Below, piece by piece: positions 7,315 through 16,997 of a stretch of DNA of 64,000 nt. The notes beneath the pieces are model-generated. The model was not told where the DNA came from and did not search any database. It worked only from the letters and a program-made list of their open reading frames with translations. The stretch's first letter is position 1, and each line of letters opens with the position of its first letter. The position numbers were made by a program, and so were the translations under genes. The DNA comes from Actinomadura hibisca NBRC 15177 (GTDB lineage Bacteria; Actinomycetota; Actinomycetes; Streptosporangiales; Streptosporangiaceae): NCBI RefSeq assembly GCF_001552635.1, contig NZ_BCRO01000063.1:1-64000 (forward strand), given 5' to 3'.

Positions 7315-10300
7315 TTATTCGCCTCGGTTCGCGCGGTGGGCGCCGTTGGTGGGGTGGGCGATGGCTCGTTCTATGGCGGACTCGATCGCTCCTACGCGGT
7401 CTGCCAGGAGGGCCAAGGCGCCTACTGCGCGGGTCAGGGGGTCGTCTGCTGGGCCGCCCAGGGCTTGGGTGCGTTGGTAGGCCGTTTTCACCTCGGTCCA
7501 GCGGTGGTGTTGGGGCTCCGTCAGGATGCCGCGTAGCTCCGACAGTTTTAGGAGGTTCGCTTCGGTGTCGGTGGTCAGGGTCTGGGCTTCGCCTTGGTAG
7601 TGGTCGTCGATCGTCGCTTCTAGCTCGTCGTCGTTCATGACCGGGACGATGCGGGCCGCCAGCTTGTTCATGTCGCGGTACGAGCCCTGGAGCTTGAACG
7701 GTGGTTCGGTGCGGGACTCGTCGGCTTGGGCGGCCGACGCCATGTACGCGCGGTTCACCGCTAGGACGGTTTCCTGGGCGCGGAGGAGTTTCTGCAGGAC
7801 GGCCAGGGTCTGTTCCAGTTCCGTCCGGGTGTAGGGGTGCGACAGGTCCGCGGAGCGGATCGCGTCGTCGCCGGATGCCATCCGTACGAGTGGTTCGATG
7901 TCCGCTCGGTCGCGGGTGGTGAGGGGGGCCAGGGTGGGGTTCGCTGTTAGGGCGTTCTCTATGTAGCTGAGGGCGAAGACCTCTTCCCGGCCGGACAGGA
8001 CGTCGCCCAGGTTCCAGACGTCGGCCCGGTTCGCCAGCATGTCCGGGATGCGGAAGCGCGTGCCCGACTCCGTGTACGGGTTGCCCGCCATGCACACCGC
8101 GAAGCGCTTGCCTCGCAGGTCGTGGCCCTCGATGCGGCGTTGCGCGTCGCAGAGGGGGATGAACTTCTGGAGCAGTTCGGGCGAGGTGTGCTGGATGTCG
8201 TCCAGGTAGAGCAGGACGTTGTCGCCCAGCTCGAAGGCCAGGTGGATTTTCTCGATCTCGCGGCGGGCTGTGGTGTTGGGGGCTTGTGTTGGGTCTAGGG
8301 ATGTGACGTCGTGGCCCAGGGCGGGGCCGTCGATCTTCAGCATCAGCAGGCCCAGGCGTTCGGCCACGTACTCCAGCAGCGTCGTCTTGCCGTAGCCGGG
8401 CGGGGAGATCAGCAGGAGCAGGCCCATCTGGTCTGTGCTCGTGCCCAGTTGTTTGGCCAGGTTGTCGCCGATCAGGGGGAGGTACACCTCGTCGATCAGC
8501 CGGTTGCGGACGAAGCCGTTCATCGCCTTCGGCTGGTACTCGGACAGGCGGAGGCGCTTCTGTTCGGCGGCGATGAGGGTGTTGCGCTGCTTTTGGTAGG
8601 CGCGGAACGCCGGGACTCGTTCGGTGGTGAAGCGGCCCACCCGGGTGAGCGTCTCGTCCAGGCGGAGGGTCAGGGTCGTGTTGGTGATGCGGGGGTGTGT
8701 TCCTAGGAGGTTGGTGACGGTTGTTACTAGGGACGCTTCGGAGTTGTAGCGGGGGAACGTTTCGCCGCATAGAGCGATGGCTATTGCTTCGGGGAGGTCG
8801 GCTTCGTCGCCGTAGGCGCCTAGCCAGGCTTCGGCTAGCTGGCGGCGCGCTTCCAGGGTGTCCAGGGCTTCTAGGTCTCTGGTGAGGTTCTTGCCTTGGT
8901 TCTCTTCGAAGTTGTTGATGAGGGTGCGGGCTGCTGCGCTTGTTACGAAGCCTGTGGGGGTCTGCGCTAGCTCTTCGACTAGGTATTCGGCGGCTTCGTG
9001 GCCAGGGATGAGGGTCGCTAGTTCTTCGACTAGGGCACTTACTGTGTTGCGGCCTAGTGCTTCGCGCGCGCGTACGAGGGACGTTGCTCTGGTCGTCCAG
9101 GTGGCGCGGGTCTGCTCGTCTGTTTTGAACGCCCAGAAGAGTTGGGCGGCGGCGCGGGCTTCGGCTGAGTAGCGGAGTAGGCCTGCTTCTTCGCGCAGGT
9201 GGAGCAGTTCGGTCAGGATTTTGGCGGCGTCGTGGTCGTGGACGCCTCGTTCGTAGCCCTCGTCGTAGCGGGAGGCCGCTGCCGTGCGGACTTTGGTCAA
9301 GGGGTCGTCGGTTGGGGTGGTCTCTGGGAGTAGGGAGACCGCTAGGTATTCGGCTCTGTAGACGGTTGCGTCCTCGGACGGGAGGGGGTGTGTCCAGAAC
9401 GGTTTTGTGGCGGTGAACGACTCGTCTTGTACTGGGGAGCGGTAGGTGGTGCCGGTTACTGTGAACGCTAGGGAATCGGCGTTCGGGACTAGCGTCAGCT
9501 CGAACGGGCGTGTGTTTACCGTGAAACGGTGCTTTCCCAGGCGGATCGTGTCGCCGTCGTAGAGGTCGATCCGGTCGCGTAGGGAGCGGCCCGCTTCTTG
9601 GCGGGCGGCCTTGATGCGGCCTTCCAGTTCGTCGGCCCGTGTCTGGTCGCCCAGCTCGCGCAGTTCGGCGGCGACCGTGCGCAGCCGGGTCGTCATCGCG
9701 TCCGTGGCGAAGAAGGTATTGACCTCTTCGAGTGTCGGCAGTTCGGCTGCGCGTCGTCGTGCCCCGGCCAGGATGCGGTCCGCTGAGTCGGTGAGGCGTT
9801 GTGCGCGTCGTTCTCGTTCGTCCAGTAGTGCTTGCTTGCGCGCTGCGAACGCCTCGTAGATGTCGGTGCGCTTGGTTTCGAGATTTGTTAGGTAGTCCTC
9901 GAAGTCTGCGAAGCGTGTTTCTAGGGACTCCACCTGGAGTAGCAGGCGGCCTAGGCGTTCGTCGCAGCGTTCGGGGGTGTCGGCGGTGGCCAGCGCGCTT
10001 GCGATTGCCTGGTCCAGTAGGGCGAACTCGGCGCCGAACGCGGCGCGGCCTTCCGTGTCGAGCAGGTCGCGGCGGCGGGCCGCCAGCACCGCGCGTGCCC
10101 GGTTGACGCCGCCCAGCACCTCGCCGACGTGTTCCAGGATCGTGGTGCGTACGGTCGCGTCGGCAATATCTAGGGAGCCGACGACTTCGGTGACCACTTC
10201 TAGGCCCTCGGCTTGGGCGGTGAGTTGGTCCGTTATGGGGGCGGCCTCGGCTGCGGAAGTGATTTCGGCGGCGTCGGTCGCCAGTTGTTCGATCCGATGG

Positions 10301-12066
10301 TGGTGGGAGGTGAACGCGGTGGTGTCTTGGAGGACGTCTGCTGCTCGGCGGCCGGTGGTCGTCAGGCCCTCGGAGAGGTCCTGTGTCAGAGTGTCGATGC
10401 GGGTGGTGTCCGCGTATCTGATTTCTCGCAGGGTTTCTACGCGGCCTTGGGCTCGTCGTAGTTCTGCCAGGAGGGTTACCCAGCCGTCTGCGCCGTTTGG
10501 TTCTTCGGTTGTGGCGCGGCGTAGTAGCGCTTCGGTCTGGTTTACGGCCTCGGCTACGGCTTTCTCGGCTTGCTCGGTTAGTGCTTGTACTTTCGCGTGT
10601 TCGTCTAGGACGAGGGTGGCGGTTTCGCGTACCTGTTCCAGTGGCGCGTGTAGGTCGCCCAGTTCTGTGTCGCCTAGCCAGTGGTGGCGGTCGGCTGCGC
10701 GTACGCATGCGGCTGCTAGTGCCCGGTAGACCTCGGCTGATGGCTCCATTTCGCGTGCGGTGCGTGTGATTGCCAGGCAGTCGGAGACGCCGCGCACCAG
10801 GTCGGCGTTGCCGATGCGGTGTAGTGGGCCCGTCCCGGCTGGGCGGGAGGTTGCGTGGGCGTCTGACACGAACGGGGTCTGCCATACCTGGAGCGGGTGC
10901 GCGCGGCCGGGCTCGTCGCTGGAGGTTCGCAGGACTGTCAGCGTTCCGTCGTCGAACAGTGCGAAGCCGTTGCAGGGGATTGGGTTGGCGACCTGTTCGC
11001 GGATCGTGTTGTAGGGCAGGAGGAGGAAACGGCCGTCGGCCGGGGCGTGGAAGACGTACAGCACGTCCTCGCCGTTCGGCGAGCGCACCACCCGTTCGTA
11101 CTCCAGGCCGGTGACGTCGGTGTCGAACGTCTTGGCCGCGCCGGTGTCCAGGTAGTAGCCGCCCGGGAAGACGATGCCCCGGTCGTCGGGCAGGCGGCGG
11201 CAGCCCTGCGCGATGCCGTCGAGCCGCACCGCCTCCCCGGTGCGGGTGTTGAGGACCAGGTGCCGCCAGGCGGTCTCGTTGTAGGGGCGGACGCGCAGCA
11301 GGATCAGCGCGCCGACGCGGGCGTGCAGCACGTCGGCGTCGGCGAGGCTCTGCAACGGTTCGTCCACCGGCTCGCTGTAGACGCCGGTCGCGGTCTCGGT
11401 GTCGTCGGCGGTCTTGACGGTGAGGGCGCCGCCGATCGTCGCGACGAACGCCTCGCCGCCGATCGAGATGTGCGGGAAGCGGCCCGGGACGTGGTCGTCG
11501 CGGGTGGTCTCGGTCCAGGTGAAGTCGTGCGCGGGCGGGAACACGTCGTCGCGTTCGCCGCGGTTGTCCTCGTAGGCGACGGTGCCGTCCGGCGCGATCC
11601 GCCAGCGCAGCACCCGGACGTCGCTCAGCCGGGGGCCGGTCTGGAAGACGGCGAGCAGGCGTCCCTCTACTGGGCGCAGGCGTAGCAGGCGCGCTTGGCG
11701 GTAGTAGCGGTACAGCTCGGCGAAGTCGCGTTGGAAGCCTGGGTCGTCCAGTAGGCCTGGTAGCGCGCCGGGTGTAATGCCCTCGGTGGTGACGTGGTGT
11801 AGTGCGAATACGTCGGCGATCTGAGTGGCTGATGGTGTGTTCGCGCCGAACAGTAGTCGGCCGCCAACGGCGGCTAGGTCGCGCGGCACGCAGGGCCGTT
11901 CGGTGCGGACGGTCCGGGTGCCGGTCAGCCGCAGCTCCGCGCCGCCGAAGGTCTCCAGCCGCCGCGCGTTCAACGCCTCGGCGCGCTCGGCCAGCTCGGC
12001 GGCGTGCCCGGCCAGCCGGGCGCGCAGCACCTCGTAGGTGCCGTGGTCCAGGCCGGTGTCGCTCAC
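7315..12066 (-). CDS. Giant DUF3686-type 'DNA repair' ATPase of a flotillin locus
   Basis: 1583 aa. The N-terminal 450 residues are a beta-rich repeat-like region, followed by a long helical/coiled-coil part (about 450-900). The C-terminal AAA-type module (around residues 1230-1400) has Walker A SPPGYGKTT, Walker B VLLYLDDIQ and a sensor-like AGNPY. A terminal helical domain (LSELRGIL, WTEVKTAYQR) follows. This is the protein annotated in many genomes as a DNA repair ATPase (DUF3686 family). Experimental support for repair is thin, and its constant linkage to flotillin genes points to a membrane role. It is third in an operon with NfeD-like and flotillin genes, 65 nt after the flotillin stop. 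Confidence 0.85.
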   Translation of the reverse strand: MSDTGLDHGTYEVLRARLAGHAAELAERAEALNARRLETFGGAELRLTGTRTVRTERPCVPRDLAAVGGRLLFGANTPSATQIADVFALHHVTTEGITPGALPGLLDDPGFQRDFAELYRYYRQARLLRLRPVEGRLLAVFQTGPRLSDVRVLRWRIAPDGTVAYEDNRGERDDVFPPAHDFTWTETTRDDHVPGRFPHISIGGEAFVATIGGALTVKTADDTETATGVYSEPVDEPLQSLADADVLHARVGALILLRVRPYNETAWRHLVLNTRTGEAVRLDGIAQGCRRLPDDRGIVFPGGYYLDTGAAKTFDTDVTGLEYERVVRSPNGEDVLYVFHAPADGRFLLLPYNTIREQVANPIPCNGFALFDDGTLTVLRTSSDEPGRAHPLQVWQTPFVSDAHATSRPAGTGPLHRIGNADLVRGVSDCLAITRTAREMEPSAEVYRALAAACVRAADRHHWLGDTELGDLHAPLEQVRETATLVLDEHAKVQALTEQAEKAVAEAVNQTEALLRRATTEEPNGADGWVTLLAELRRAQGRVETLREIRYADTTRIDTLTQDLSEGLTTTGRRAADVLQDTTAFTSHHHRIEQLATDAAEITSAAEAAPITDQLTAQAEGLEVVTEVVGSLDIADATVRTTILEHVGEVLGGVNRARAVLAARRRDLLDTEGRAAFGAEFALLDQAIASALATADTPERCDERLGRLLLQVESLETRFADFEDYLTNLETKRTDIYEAFAARKQALLDERERRAQRLTDSADRILAGARRRAAELPTLEEVNTFFATDAMTTRLRTVAAELRELGDQTRADELEGRIKAARQEAGRSLRDRIDLYDGDTIRLGKHRFTVNTRPFELTLVPNADSLAFTVTGTTYRSPVQDESFTATKPFWTHPLPSEDATVYRAEYLAVSLLPETTPTDDPLTKVRTAAASRYDEGYERGVHDHDAAKILTELLHLREEAGLLRYSAEARAAAQLFWAFKTDEQTRATWTTRATSLVRAREALGRNTVSALVEELATLIPGHEAAEYLVEELAQTPTGFVTSAAARTLINNFEENQGKNLTRDLEALDTLEARRQLAEAWLGAYGDEADLPEAIAIALCGETFPRYNSEASLVTTVTNLLGTHPRITNTTLTLRLDETLTRVGRFTTERVPAFRAYQKQRNTLIAAEQKRLRLSEYQPKAMNGFVRNRLIDEVYLPLIGDNLAKQLGTSTDQMGLLLLISPPGYGKTTLLEYVAERLGLLMLKIDGPALGHDVTSLDPTQAPNTTARREIEKIHLAFELGDNVLLYLDDIQHTSPELLQKFIPLCDAQRRIEGHDLRGKRFAVCMAGNPYTESGTRFRIPDMLANRADVWNLGDVLSGREEVFALSYIENALTANPTLAPLTTRDRADIEPLVRMASGDDAIRSADLSHPYTRTELEQTLAVLQKLLRAQETVLAVNRAYMASAAQADESRTEPPFKLQGSYRDMNKLAARIVPVMNDDELEATIDDHYQGEAQTLTTDTEANLLKLSELRGILTEPQHHRWTEVKTAYQRTQALGGPADDPLTRAVGALALLADRVGAIESAIERAIAHPTNGAHRANRGE

Positions 12067-12131
12067 GCTTCACTCCTCGTAGCAGGGGGGCGGCGGCGTC
12101 CCGGTGCCTCCGGGACGCCGCCGGGGTGCCG

Positions 12132-14156
12132 TCAGTTCGGGACGAGGACGCCGTTGTCCGGCGCGGTGCCGCCCAGCGGGGCGTCGGCGACGCCCAGCCG
12201 CCGCGCGGCGTCCAGCAGTTCCTGGAGCCGTCCGGTCTCCGGGCCGCCCGCCTTGATCAGCCGGACCAGCAGGGCCGACAGGGTCAGGTCGCGGACGCCC
12301 GCGGTGTCCAGCGAGCCGAGCAGCCGTCCGAGGTCGTCGGTGAGGCTGCCGGTGCCGTCCAGCCACGGGCCCGCGACGCTCCGCGCGACCTGCGAGTGAT
12401 CGACGAACCCGTCCACGGCCTTGCCCATCGACACCGCCCCGACCAGCCGGTCGAAGAACAGGCTGTCGCCGCCGACGATGTCGATGTCGGCCTTCTCCAG
12501 CCCGGCCGCCAGCACCATCGCCTGCGCCTCGGCGACCTGCCGCTGCGCCTCCAGCCCGGCGAGCCGGACGTCCTTGTCGGCTTCCAGCCGCAGCCGGTAC
12601 TCCTCGTGCTGGCGGGTGGCGTCGTCGAGGGCGGCCATCGCGGCGGCCTTGTCGGTGAGGCCCTCGGCCTCGGCCTTCAGCTTCTCGCGGATCGCGGCGG
12701 CCTCGGCGAGCGCGATCTCCTGCGCGGCGGCGGCGTTGGCGCGGCCGACCTTCTCGATGACCTCGGCGTCGCGCTCGCGGACCTGGACGTCGGCGAGGCC
12801 CGGCGCGGCGGCCTCGGCCTGCGCGCCCTCGGCCAGCCTGCGCCGGGCGGCGGCGGTCAGCTCGGCGGCCTGCTGCTCGGCCTCGGCCAGCACCAGCCGC
12901 TCGCGGGCGCGGTGCTGCGCGGCGGCCTCGGCCGCCTCGGCGGCCTTGATGTCCTTGACCAGGCTCTCCTGCGCCTGCGCCTCGGCCTGGATGACGAGCG
13001 CCTGGCGCTCGCGCTCGGCCTCCTCGGTGACGCGCAGCCGCTTGATGTGCTCCTCCTGCTCGGCCACGGTGCGCTCCACCGCGATCCGCTCCCGGACCAC
13101 GCCCGCGATCTCCCGCTTCTCGACCTCGACCTCCTTGCCGGCGGCGATGCGGGTCAGCTCGGTCTCGCGCTCGCGGGCGATGACCTCCAGCAGCCGGTCC
13201 TTCTCGATGCGCTCGCTCTCGATCGCGATGACGCGCTCGCGGTTCTTCTCGGCGACCGCGATCTCCCGGTTCTTGTTCTCCTGCTGCACGCCGAGCTGCT
13301 CGTCGGTGCGCAGGTGCGCGGTCTGGGCGCGCAGCCGCTCCTCGGCCTGCACCCGCATGACCTCGGCCTCCTCGCGGGCCCGGACGGTCTCGATCTCGCG
13401 CTTCTGGCGCAGCTCGGCGTCGGCCTGGCGGCGCTCCAGCTCCAGGATGGCCTCGCGCGCCTCGACGTTCTGCCGGGTGATCTCCTTCTCCTCGGTGCGG
13501 GCGTGCTCGTTGGTGGCCACGTGCTGGATCGCGGTCAGCTCGGTGATCTTCCGGATGCCCTGGGCGTCCAGGATGTTGTTCTTGTCCAGTGACAGGAGCG
13601 GCGTCTGCTCCAGGTGGTCGATCGCCGCGTCCTCCAGGCTGTAGCCGTTCAGGTCGGTGCCGATGACCTGGATGATGTGGTCGCGGAACTCGTTGCGCCG
13701 GGTGTAGAGGTCCTCGAAGTCGAGGTGCTTGCCGACGGTCTTCAGCGCCTCGGAGAACTTGGCGGCGAACAGTTCCTGCAACGTCTCCTGGCCGCTGGCG
13801 CGCTCGGCGCCGATCGCCTGCGCCACCTTGATGACGTCCTCGACGGTCTTGTTGACCCGCACGAAGAAGGTGATGCGGATGTCGGCGCGGATGTTGTCGC
13901 GGCAGATCAGGCCGTCGCGGCCGGTGCGCTCGATCTCGATCGTCTTCACCGAGATGTCCATGACCTCGGCCTTGTGCAGCACGGGCAGCACCACCGCGCC
14001 GGTGAAGGTGACGTCCACCGCCCGCGTCTTGGAGATGATCAGGGCCTTGCCCTGCTCGACCTTGCGGAACAGCCGGGTGACGACGAGTACGAGGCCGAGC
14101 GCGACCAGCAGGCCGACCGCGATCAGCACGCCGATCCCTATGGTGAGGGCGTCCAT
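12132..14156 (-). CDS. Flotillin / YqiK-family SPFH protein
   Basis: 674 aa. An N-terminal transmembrane helix (residues 5-28) is followed by a Lys/Arg boundary and an SPFH (band 7) domain to about residue 200. A very long Ala/Glu/Arg coiled coil (about 200-520) carries the EA-rich repeats typical of flotillins. The C-terminal tail includes GGDSLFFDRLVGAVS. Flotillins oligomerise on the inner face of the membrane and organise lipid domains. It lies between the NfeD-like partner (56-nt gap) and the DUF3686 ATPase, matching the YqiJ-YqiK-type arrangement. Confidence 0.93.
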   Translation of the reverse strand: MDALTIGIGVLIAVGLLVALGLVLVVTRLFRKVEQGKALIISKTRAVDVTFTGAVVLPVLHKAEVMDISVKTIEIERTGRDGLICRDNIRADIRITFFVRVNKTVEDVIKVAQAIGAERASGQETLQELFAAKFSEALKTVGKHLDFEDLYTRRNEFRDHIIQVIGTDLNGYSLEDAAIDHLEQTPLLSLDKNNILDAQGIRKITELTAIQHVATNEHARTEEKEITRQNVEAREAILELERRQADAELRQKREIETVRAREEAEVMRVQAEERLRAQTAHLRTDEQLGVQQENKNREIAVAEKNRERVIAIESERIEKDRLLEVIARERETELTRIAAGKEVEVEKREIAGVVRERIAVERTVAEQEEHIKRLRVTEEAERERQALVIQAEAQAQESLVKDIKAAEAAEAAAQHRARERLVLAEAEQQAAELTAAARRRLAEGAQAEAAAPGLADVQVRERDAEVIEKVGRANAAAAQEIALAEAAAIREKLKAEAEGLTDKAAAMAALDDATRQHEEYRLRLEADKDVRLAGLEAQRQVAEAQAMVLAAGLEKADIDIVGGDSLFFDRLVGAVSMGKAVDGFVDHSQVARSVAGPWLDGTGSLTDDLGRLLGSLDTAGVRDLTLSALLVRLIKAGGPETGRLQELLDAARRLGVADAPLGGTAPDNGVLVPN

Positions 14157-14211
14157 GAGTAGTCCCTGTCTGTGCAGAGGGGGATGGGGGGTACGCGGGG
14201 TGGCGGCGGGG

Positions 14212-14862
14212 TCAGCCGGCCGGGTCGAGTGCCGTGTCGTACGGCATGACCAGGAACGCCTCTCCGGCCGCGTCGTAGTCGAAGATGAGGGCGGTGGCGC
14301 CGCGGGCGAGCACGTCGCCGCCGGTCGCGCGGACCTGCACCACGGCGGTCGAGCCGTCGGGCGCGGCGACCTCGGCCTGCCCGAAGTCGGCGGTCACGCG
14401 GCCGGTGCGGATCACGCACGTCCGTCCCACGAAGTCGGTGCGCGACGGCGCGGCGACCTCGGGGAACGCGCGCCGCAGCGGCCGCACCAGCAGGCGCGTG
14501 CCGAGCCAGGCCCCGGCCAGGGCGACCAGCAGGACGGGGAGGGCCAGCCAGGTGCGCCCGGCCCCGCCGACCGTCGCGGTGCCCGCCAGCACCTCGCCCG
14601 CCAGGCTGAGGAACCACGCCAGCGCGACCAGCAGCGACAGCACCACCGTCACCGGGACGCCGCCCAGCCCCGCGCCCGCCAGCAGGTCGCCGGCCCCGCC
14701 GCCCCCGCCGTCGACGCCGGCCCCTGTGTCGGCGTCGGTGTCGAGGACGTCGACGCCCAGCGCGCCGAGCAGCACCAGCACCCAGTACCCGGCGACGACC
14801 AGCAGCGCGAAGCTGAAAAGCACGGCCGGAAATGCGAGTGCGGCATTAAGGAATTCTCCCAT
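14212..14862 (-). CDS. NfeD-like/YqiJ membrane protein (flotillin partner)
   Basis: 216 aa from the ATG at 14862; a GGGGAG sequence lies 11 nt upstream, and longer in-frame starts are poor. Membrane helices lie at residues about 5-30, 65-85 and 105-125, with a Gly/Ala/Asp-rich loop between helices 1 and 2. The C-terminal 75 residues form an OB-fold-like domain (FVGRTCVIRTGRV, VRATGG, LIFDYDAA), as in YqiJ and NfeD proteins, which associate with flotillins. First gene of the flotillin operon. Confidence 0.85.
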   Translation of the reverse strand: MGEFLNAALAFPAVLFSFALLVVAGYWVLVLLGALGVDVLDTDADTGAGVDGGGGGAGDLLAGAGLGGVPVTVVLSLLVALAWFLSLAGEVLAGTATVGGAGRTWLALPVLLVALAGAWLGTRLLVRPLRRAFPEVAAPSRTDFVGRTCVIRTGRVTADFGQAEVAAPDGSTAVVQVRATGGDVLARGATALIFDYDAAGEAFLVMPYDTALDPAG

Positions 14863-15183
14863 GAGAACACGCTCTCCCCGAGGAAATGGCAGCGGGCATC
14901 GCGCCGATGGCGGCACTGGTGGCCGCCCGGCGGAAAGGAGGTGCCAAAGGCGTCGCCCGCTGGCGGGCATGACCGGAAACGGTCACATGGGATCAGGAAA
15001 ATCGTGTTCCCGGGGCGCTTGCGCGGCGGGAGTGTGAGAGACAGGTGCCATCGGGATCCTTCGACCAGGGGCATGTCCTCATGACACGCCTCACAATGCC
15101 GACCAGACTTCCCGGCTCACCTGAGGTGAATGGTAGCGGAGTCCTTTCGGGAACGGAAGGGGTTATTCCGGAATCGCCGTTGT
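14863..15183. other. Promoter region of the flotillin operon
   Basis: No gene over 321 nt. It holds a 13-nt palindrome TCACCT-G-AGGTGA near 15118, an imperfect hairpin CCTTTCG/CGGAAGG near 15147-15165, and ATTCCGGAAT near 15165-15174. The promoter for the minus-strand flotillin operon should lie here. I see no good sigma-70 consensus, so an alternative sigma factor is possible. Confidence 0.45.
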
Positions 15184-15933
15184 TCAGCCGTGCAGCGCCA
15201 GATAGGGAGCGAGCGCGAACAGGACGATGATCAGGGCGTTTTTCAGGGTGCGGGTCGGCAGGCGGTGCGCGATTTTCCAGCCGAGGAGCACCCCCGCCAA
15301 CTCCGGAATGCCGACGATCGCGGCCAGCGTCCAGTCCACCGATCCGTGCGCGATGTAGCCCACCGAGCCCACCCCGGCGATGACGATCGACTGCGCCTGC
15401 GCGGCCGCCAGCGACTCCAGGACCGGCACGCCCAGCGCGACCAGCAGGGGCACGGTCAGCATCGGCCCGCCGATCCCGACGACGCCCGCGACCAGCGCCA
15501 CCGCGACGGCCAGTACCGCCACCAGCGGTGCGGGCGGATGGGGACGGGTCGCCGCCGGGCGATGGTGCTCGCGGTACCAGAGCAGCGCCGCCGCGCCCGC
15601 GACCAGCGCTGCCAGGACGAGGCCGAAGGCTTGTTCGGAGACCGCCGTGTTGATCGCGACGCCGAGCGGGGTGCCGACCAGGGCTCCGGCGGCCAGGACG
15701 AGCGCGGTGCGGCGGGTCTCGGGCTCGCGGAGCTGGCCGGAGCGGGTGTAGGCGGCGGTGCCCAGGGCGCCGGTGGCGATGTGGGTCACGATGGCGGTTC
15801 CGGCGACCTCGGCGGGTGAGAGGTCGGTCAGGGCGAACAGGCCGACGGTGGGCAGCACGCCGCCTGGCCCGAGCGCGGTGATGCCGATGCCGCCGAGCAG
15901 GCCGAAGAGGGCTAGCGCGATCAGGACCGTCAT
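15184..15933 (-). CDS. TauE/SafE-family membrane transporter
   Basis: 249 aa with about 7-8 hydrophobic helices. The two halves carry the repeated signature of the family: an N-terminal GPGGVLPT segment and, after the central loop, VGIGGPMLTVPLLVALG. Members export sulfite, sulfonates or other organic anions. It lies 23 nt downstream of a GntR/UTRA regulator gene on the same strand, so it is probably controlled by that regulator. The substrate cannot be read from the sequence. Confidence 0.88.
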   Translation of the reverse strand: MTVLIALALFGLLGGIGITALGPGGVLPTVGLFALTDLSPAEVAGTAIVTHIATGALGTAAYTRSGQLREPETRRTALVLAAGALVGTPLGVAINTAVSEQAFGLVLAALVAGAAALLWYREHHRPAATRPHPPAPLVAVLAVAVALVAGVVGIGGPMLTVPLLVALGVPVLESLAAAQAQSIVIAGVGSVGYIAHGSVDWTLAAIVGIPELAGVLLGWKIAHRLPTRTLKNALIIVLFALAPYLALHG

Positions 15934-15956
15934 GGGGTGGCCTCCGGGCTGCGGGG

Positions 15957-16715
15957 TTACTGGGTGGTCGTCGGGCCTCGGTGGAGGGTGGCGCGTAGCG
16001 TCATGCGGTCGGCGCGGATGCGGATCAGTTCCGCGTCCACCGCGCGGCCGTCGGCCAGGTGGGTCAGGCGTTCCAGGGCGAACACGGCTGCTCCCACCGG
16101 GATTTGCAGCAGCGCGGCGGTGTCGGGATCGGCCGTGACGGCGTGCACCGCGATCTCCGCTCGTCCCAGCAACTGGCCCGTCGTCTCCTCGATCAGGGCG
16201 AACACGTCCCGGCCCGCCAGGTCACCGGCCAGCACGCCCGCGCCGACGTCGGCGGTGAGGTAGGACGTGTCCAGGGAGAGCGGTTGTCCTTCCAGCCAGC
16301 GCAGCCGTTCCAGGTGGACGCCGCCCGCCTCGGCGGGGACCTCCAGGCGCTCGGCGAACGCGGCCGGGAGCTCGGCCACCGTCTCGGCCACCCGGACCTC
16401 GTTGGTGACGGTGCCGTGGCCCACCAGGGCTTCGGCCAGGCCCGCCAGCCGGTCCAGGCCGTGCCCGTACTTGGGCGTCACGATCGTGGTGCCGACGCCG
16501 CGCCGCCGCGTGATCAGCCCTTCGTGGCGCAGCAGGTCCAGGGCCTCCCGCACGGCGTTGCGGGACGCGCCCAGGCGGCGGGTGAGGTCGTGCTCGTAGG
16601 GCAGCACGCCGTCGGGGAAGCGGCCGCTGGTGATCTGCTGGCGCAGCACGTCGGCGACGTGGCGGGCACGTTCGGCGCGCGGGCGGGATGACACCGGCCG
16701 GTGGTGCTGGTCCAT
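15957..16715 (-). CDS. GntR/HutC-family regulator with UTRA domain
   Basis: 252 aa from the ATG at 16715; a GTG lies three codons earlier and neither has a Shine-Dalgarno sequence, so the mRNA may be leaderless. The winged HTH is at residues about 15-80 (LPYEHDLTRRLGASRNAVREAL, LLRHEGLITRRRGVGTTI). The UTRA ligand domain occupies residues about 95-245 (LSLDTSYLTADVG, HAVTADPDTAALL). Likely represses itself and the downstream TauE/SafE gene. A direct repeat GTTACGCC-3 nt-GTTACGCC upstream (16739-16757) is a candidate site. Confidence 0.88.
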   Translation of the reverse strand: MDQHHRPVSSRPRAERARHVADVLRQQITSGRFPDGVLPYEHDLTRRLGASRNAVREALDLLRHEGLITRRRGVGTTIVTPKYGHGLDRLAGLAEALVGHGTVTNEVRVAETVAELPAAFAERLEVPAEAGGVHLERLRWLEGQPLSLDTSYLTADVGAGVLAGDLAGRDVFALIEETTGQLLGRAEIAVHAVTADPDTAALLQIPVGAAVFALERLTHLADGRAVDAELIRIRADRMTLRATLHRGPTTTQ

Positions 16716-16997
16716 GGTGTGCACGCTAGGCGCGGGCTGTTACGCCGGAGTTACGCCACCCTGGTTGAGCTGGGGGAACGTCTGACCTGGGGTTTTGGGC
16801 GTGGGGGAAGGGGTTTCGCCGGGGTGCGGAATTGGGTTGTCCGGTCGGGGCCCGGGTTCGTAGGGTCGGTTTCGTACGTGATCTAGGTCAGGGGGTTGAT
16901 GAATATGGCTGCCGTCGGCCGTGTTCGGCATGCCCTTGTCCGGTTTGTGTGCTGTTTCTAGCGCGCGGGCCGGTCATCTTCTGACCTGGAGATTCAC

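Noticed and set aside
10000..10300. Prophage or transposase genes in the window
   Set aside because: No transposase, integrase or phage structural motif could be recognised anywhere in the window.
6839..12073. Very long (1744 aa) minus-strand frame overlapping the DUF3686 ATPase
   Set aside because: Arg/Pro-dominated composition is typical of a shadow frame in high-GC coding DNA; the 1583-aa frame has clear AAA motifs.
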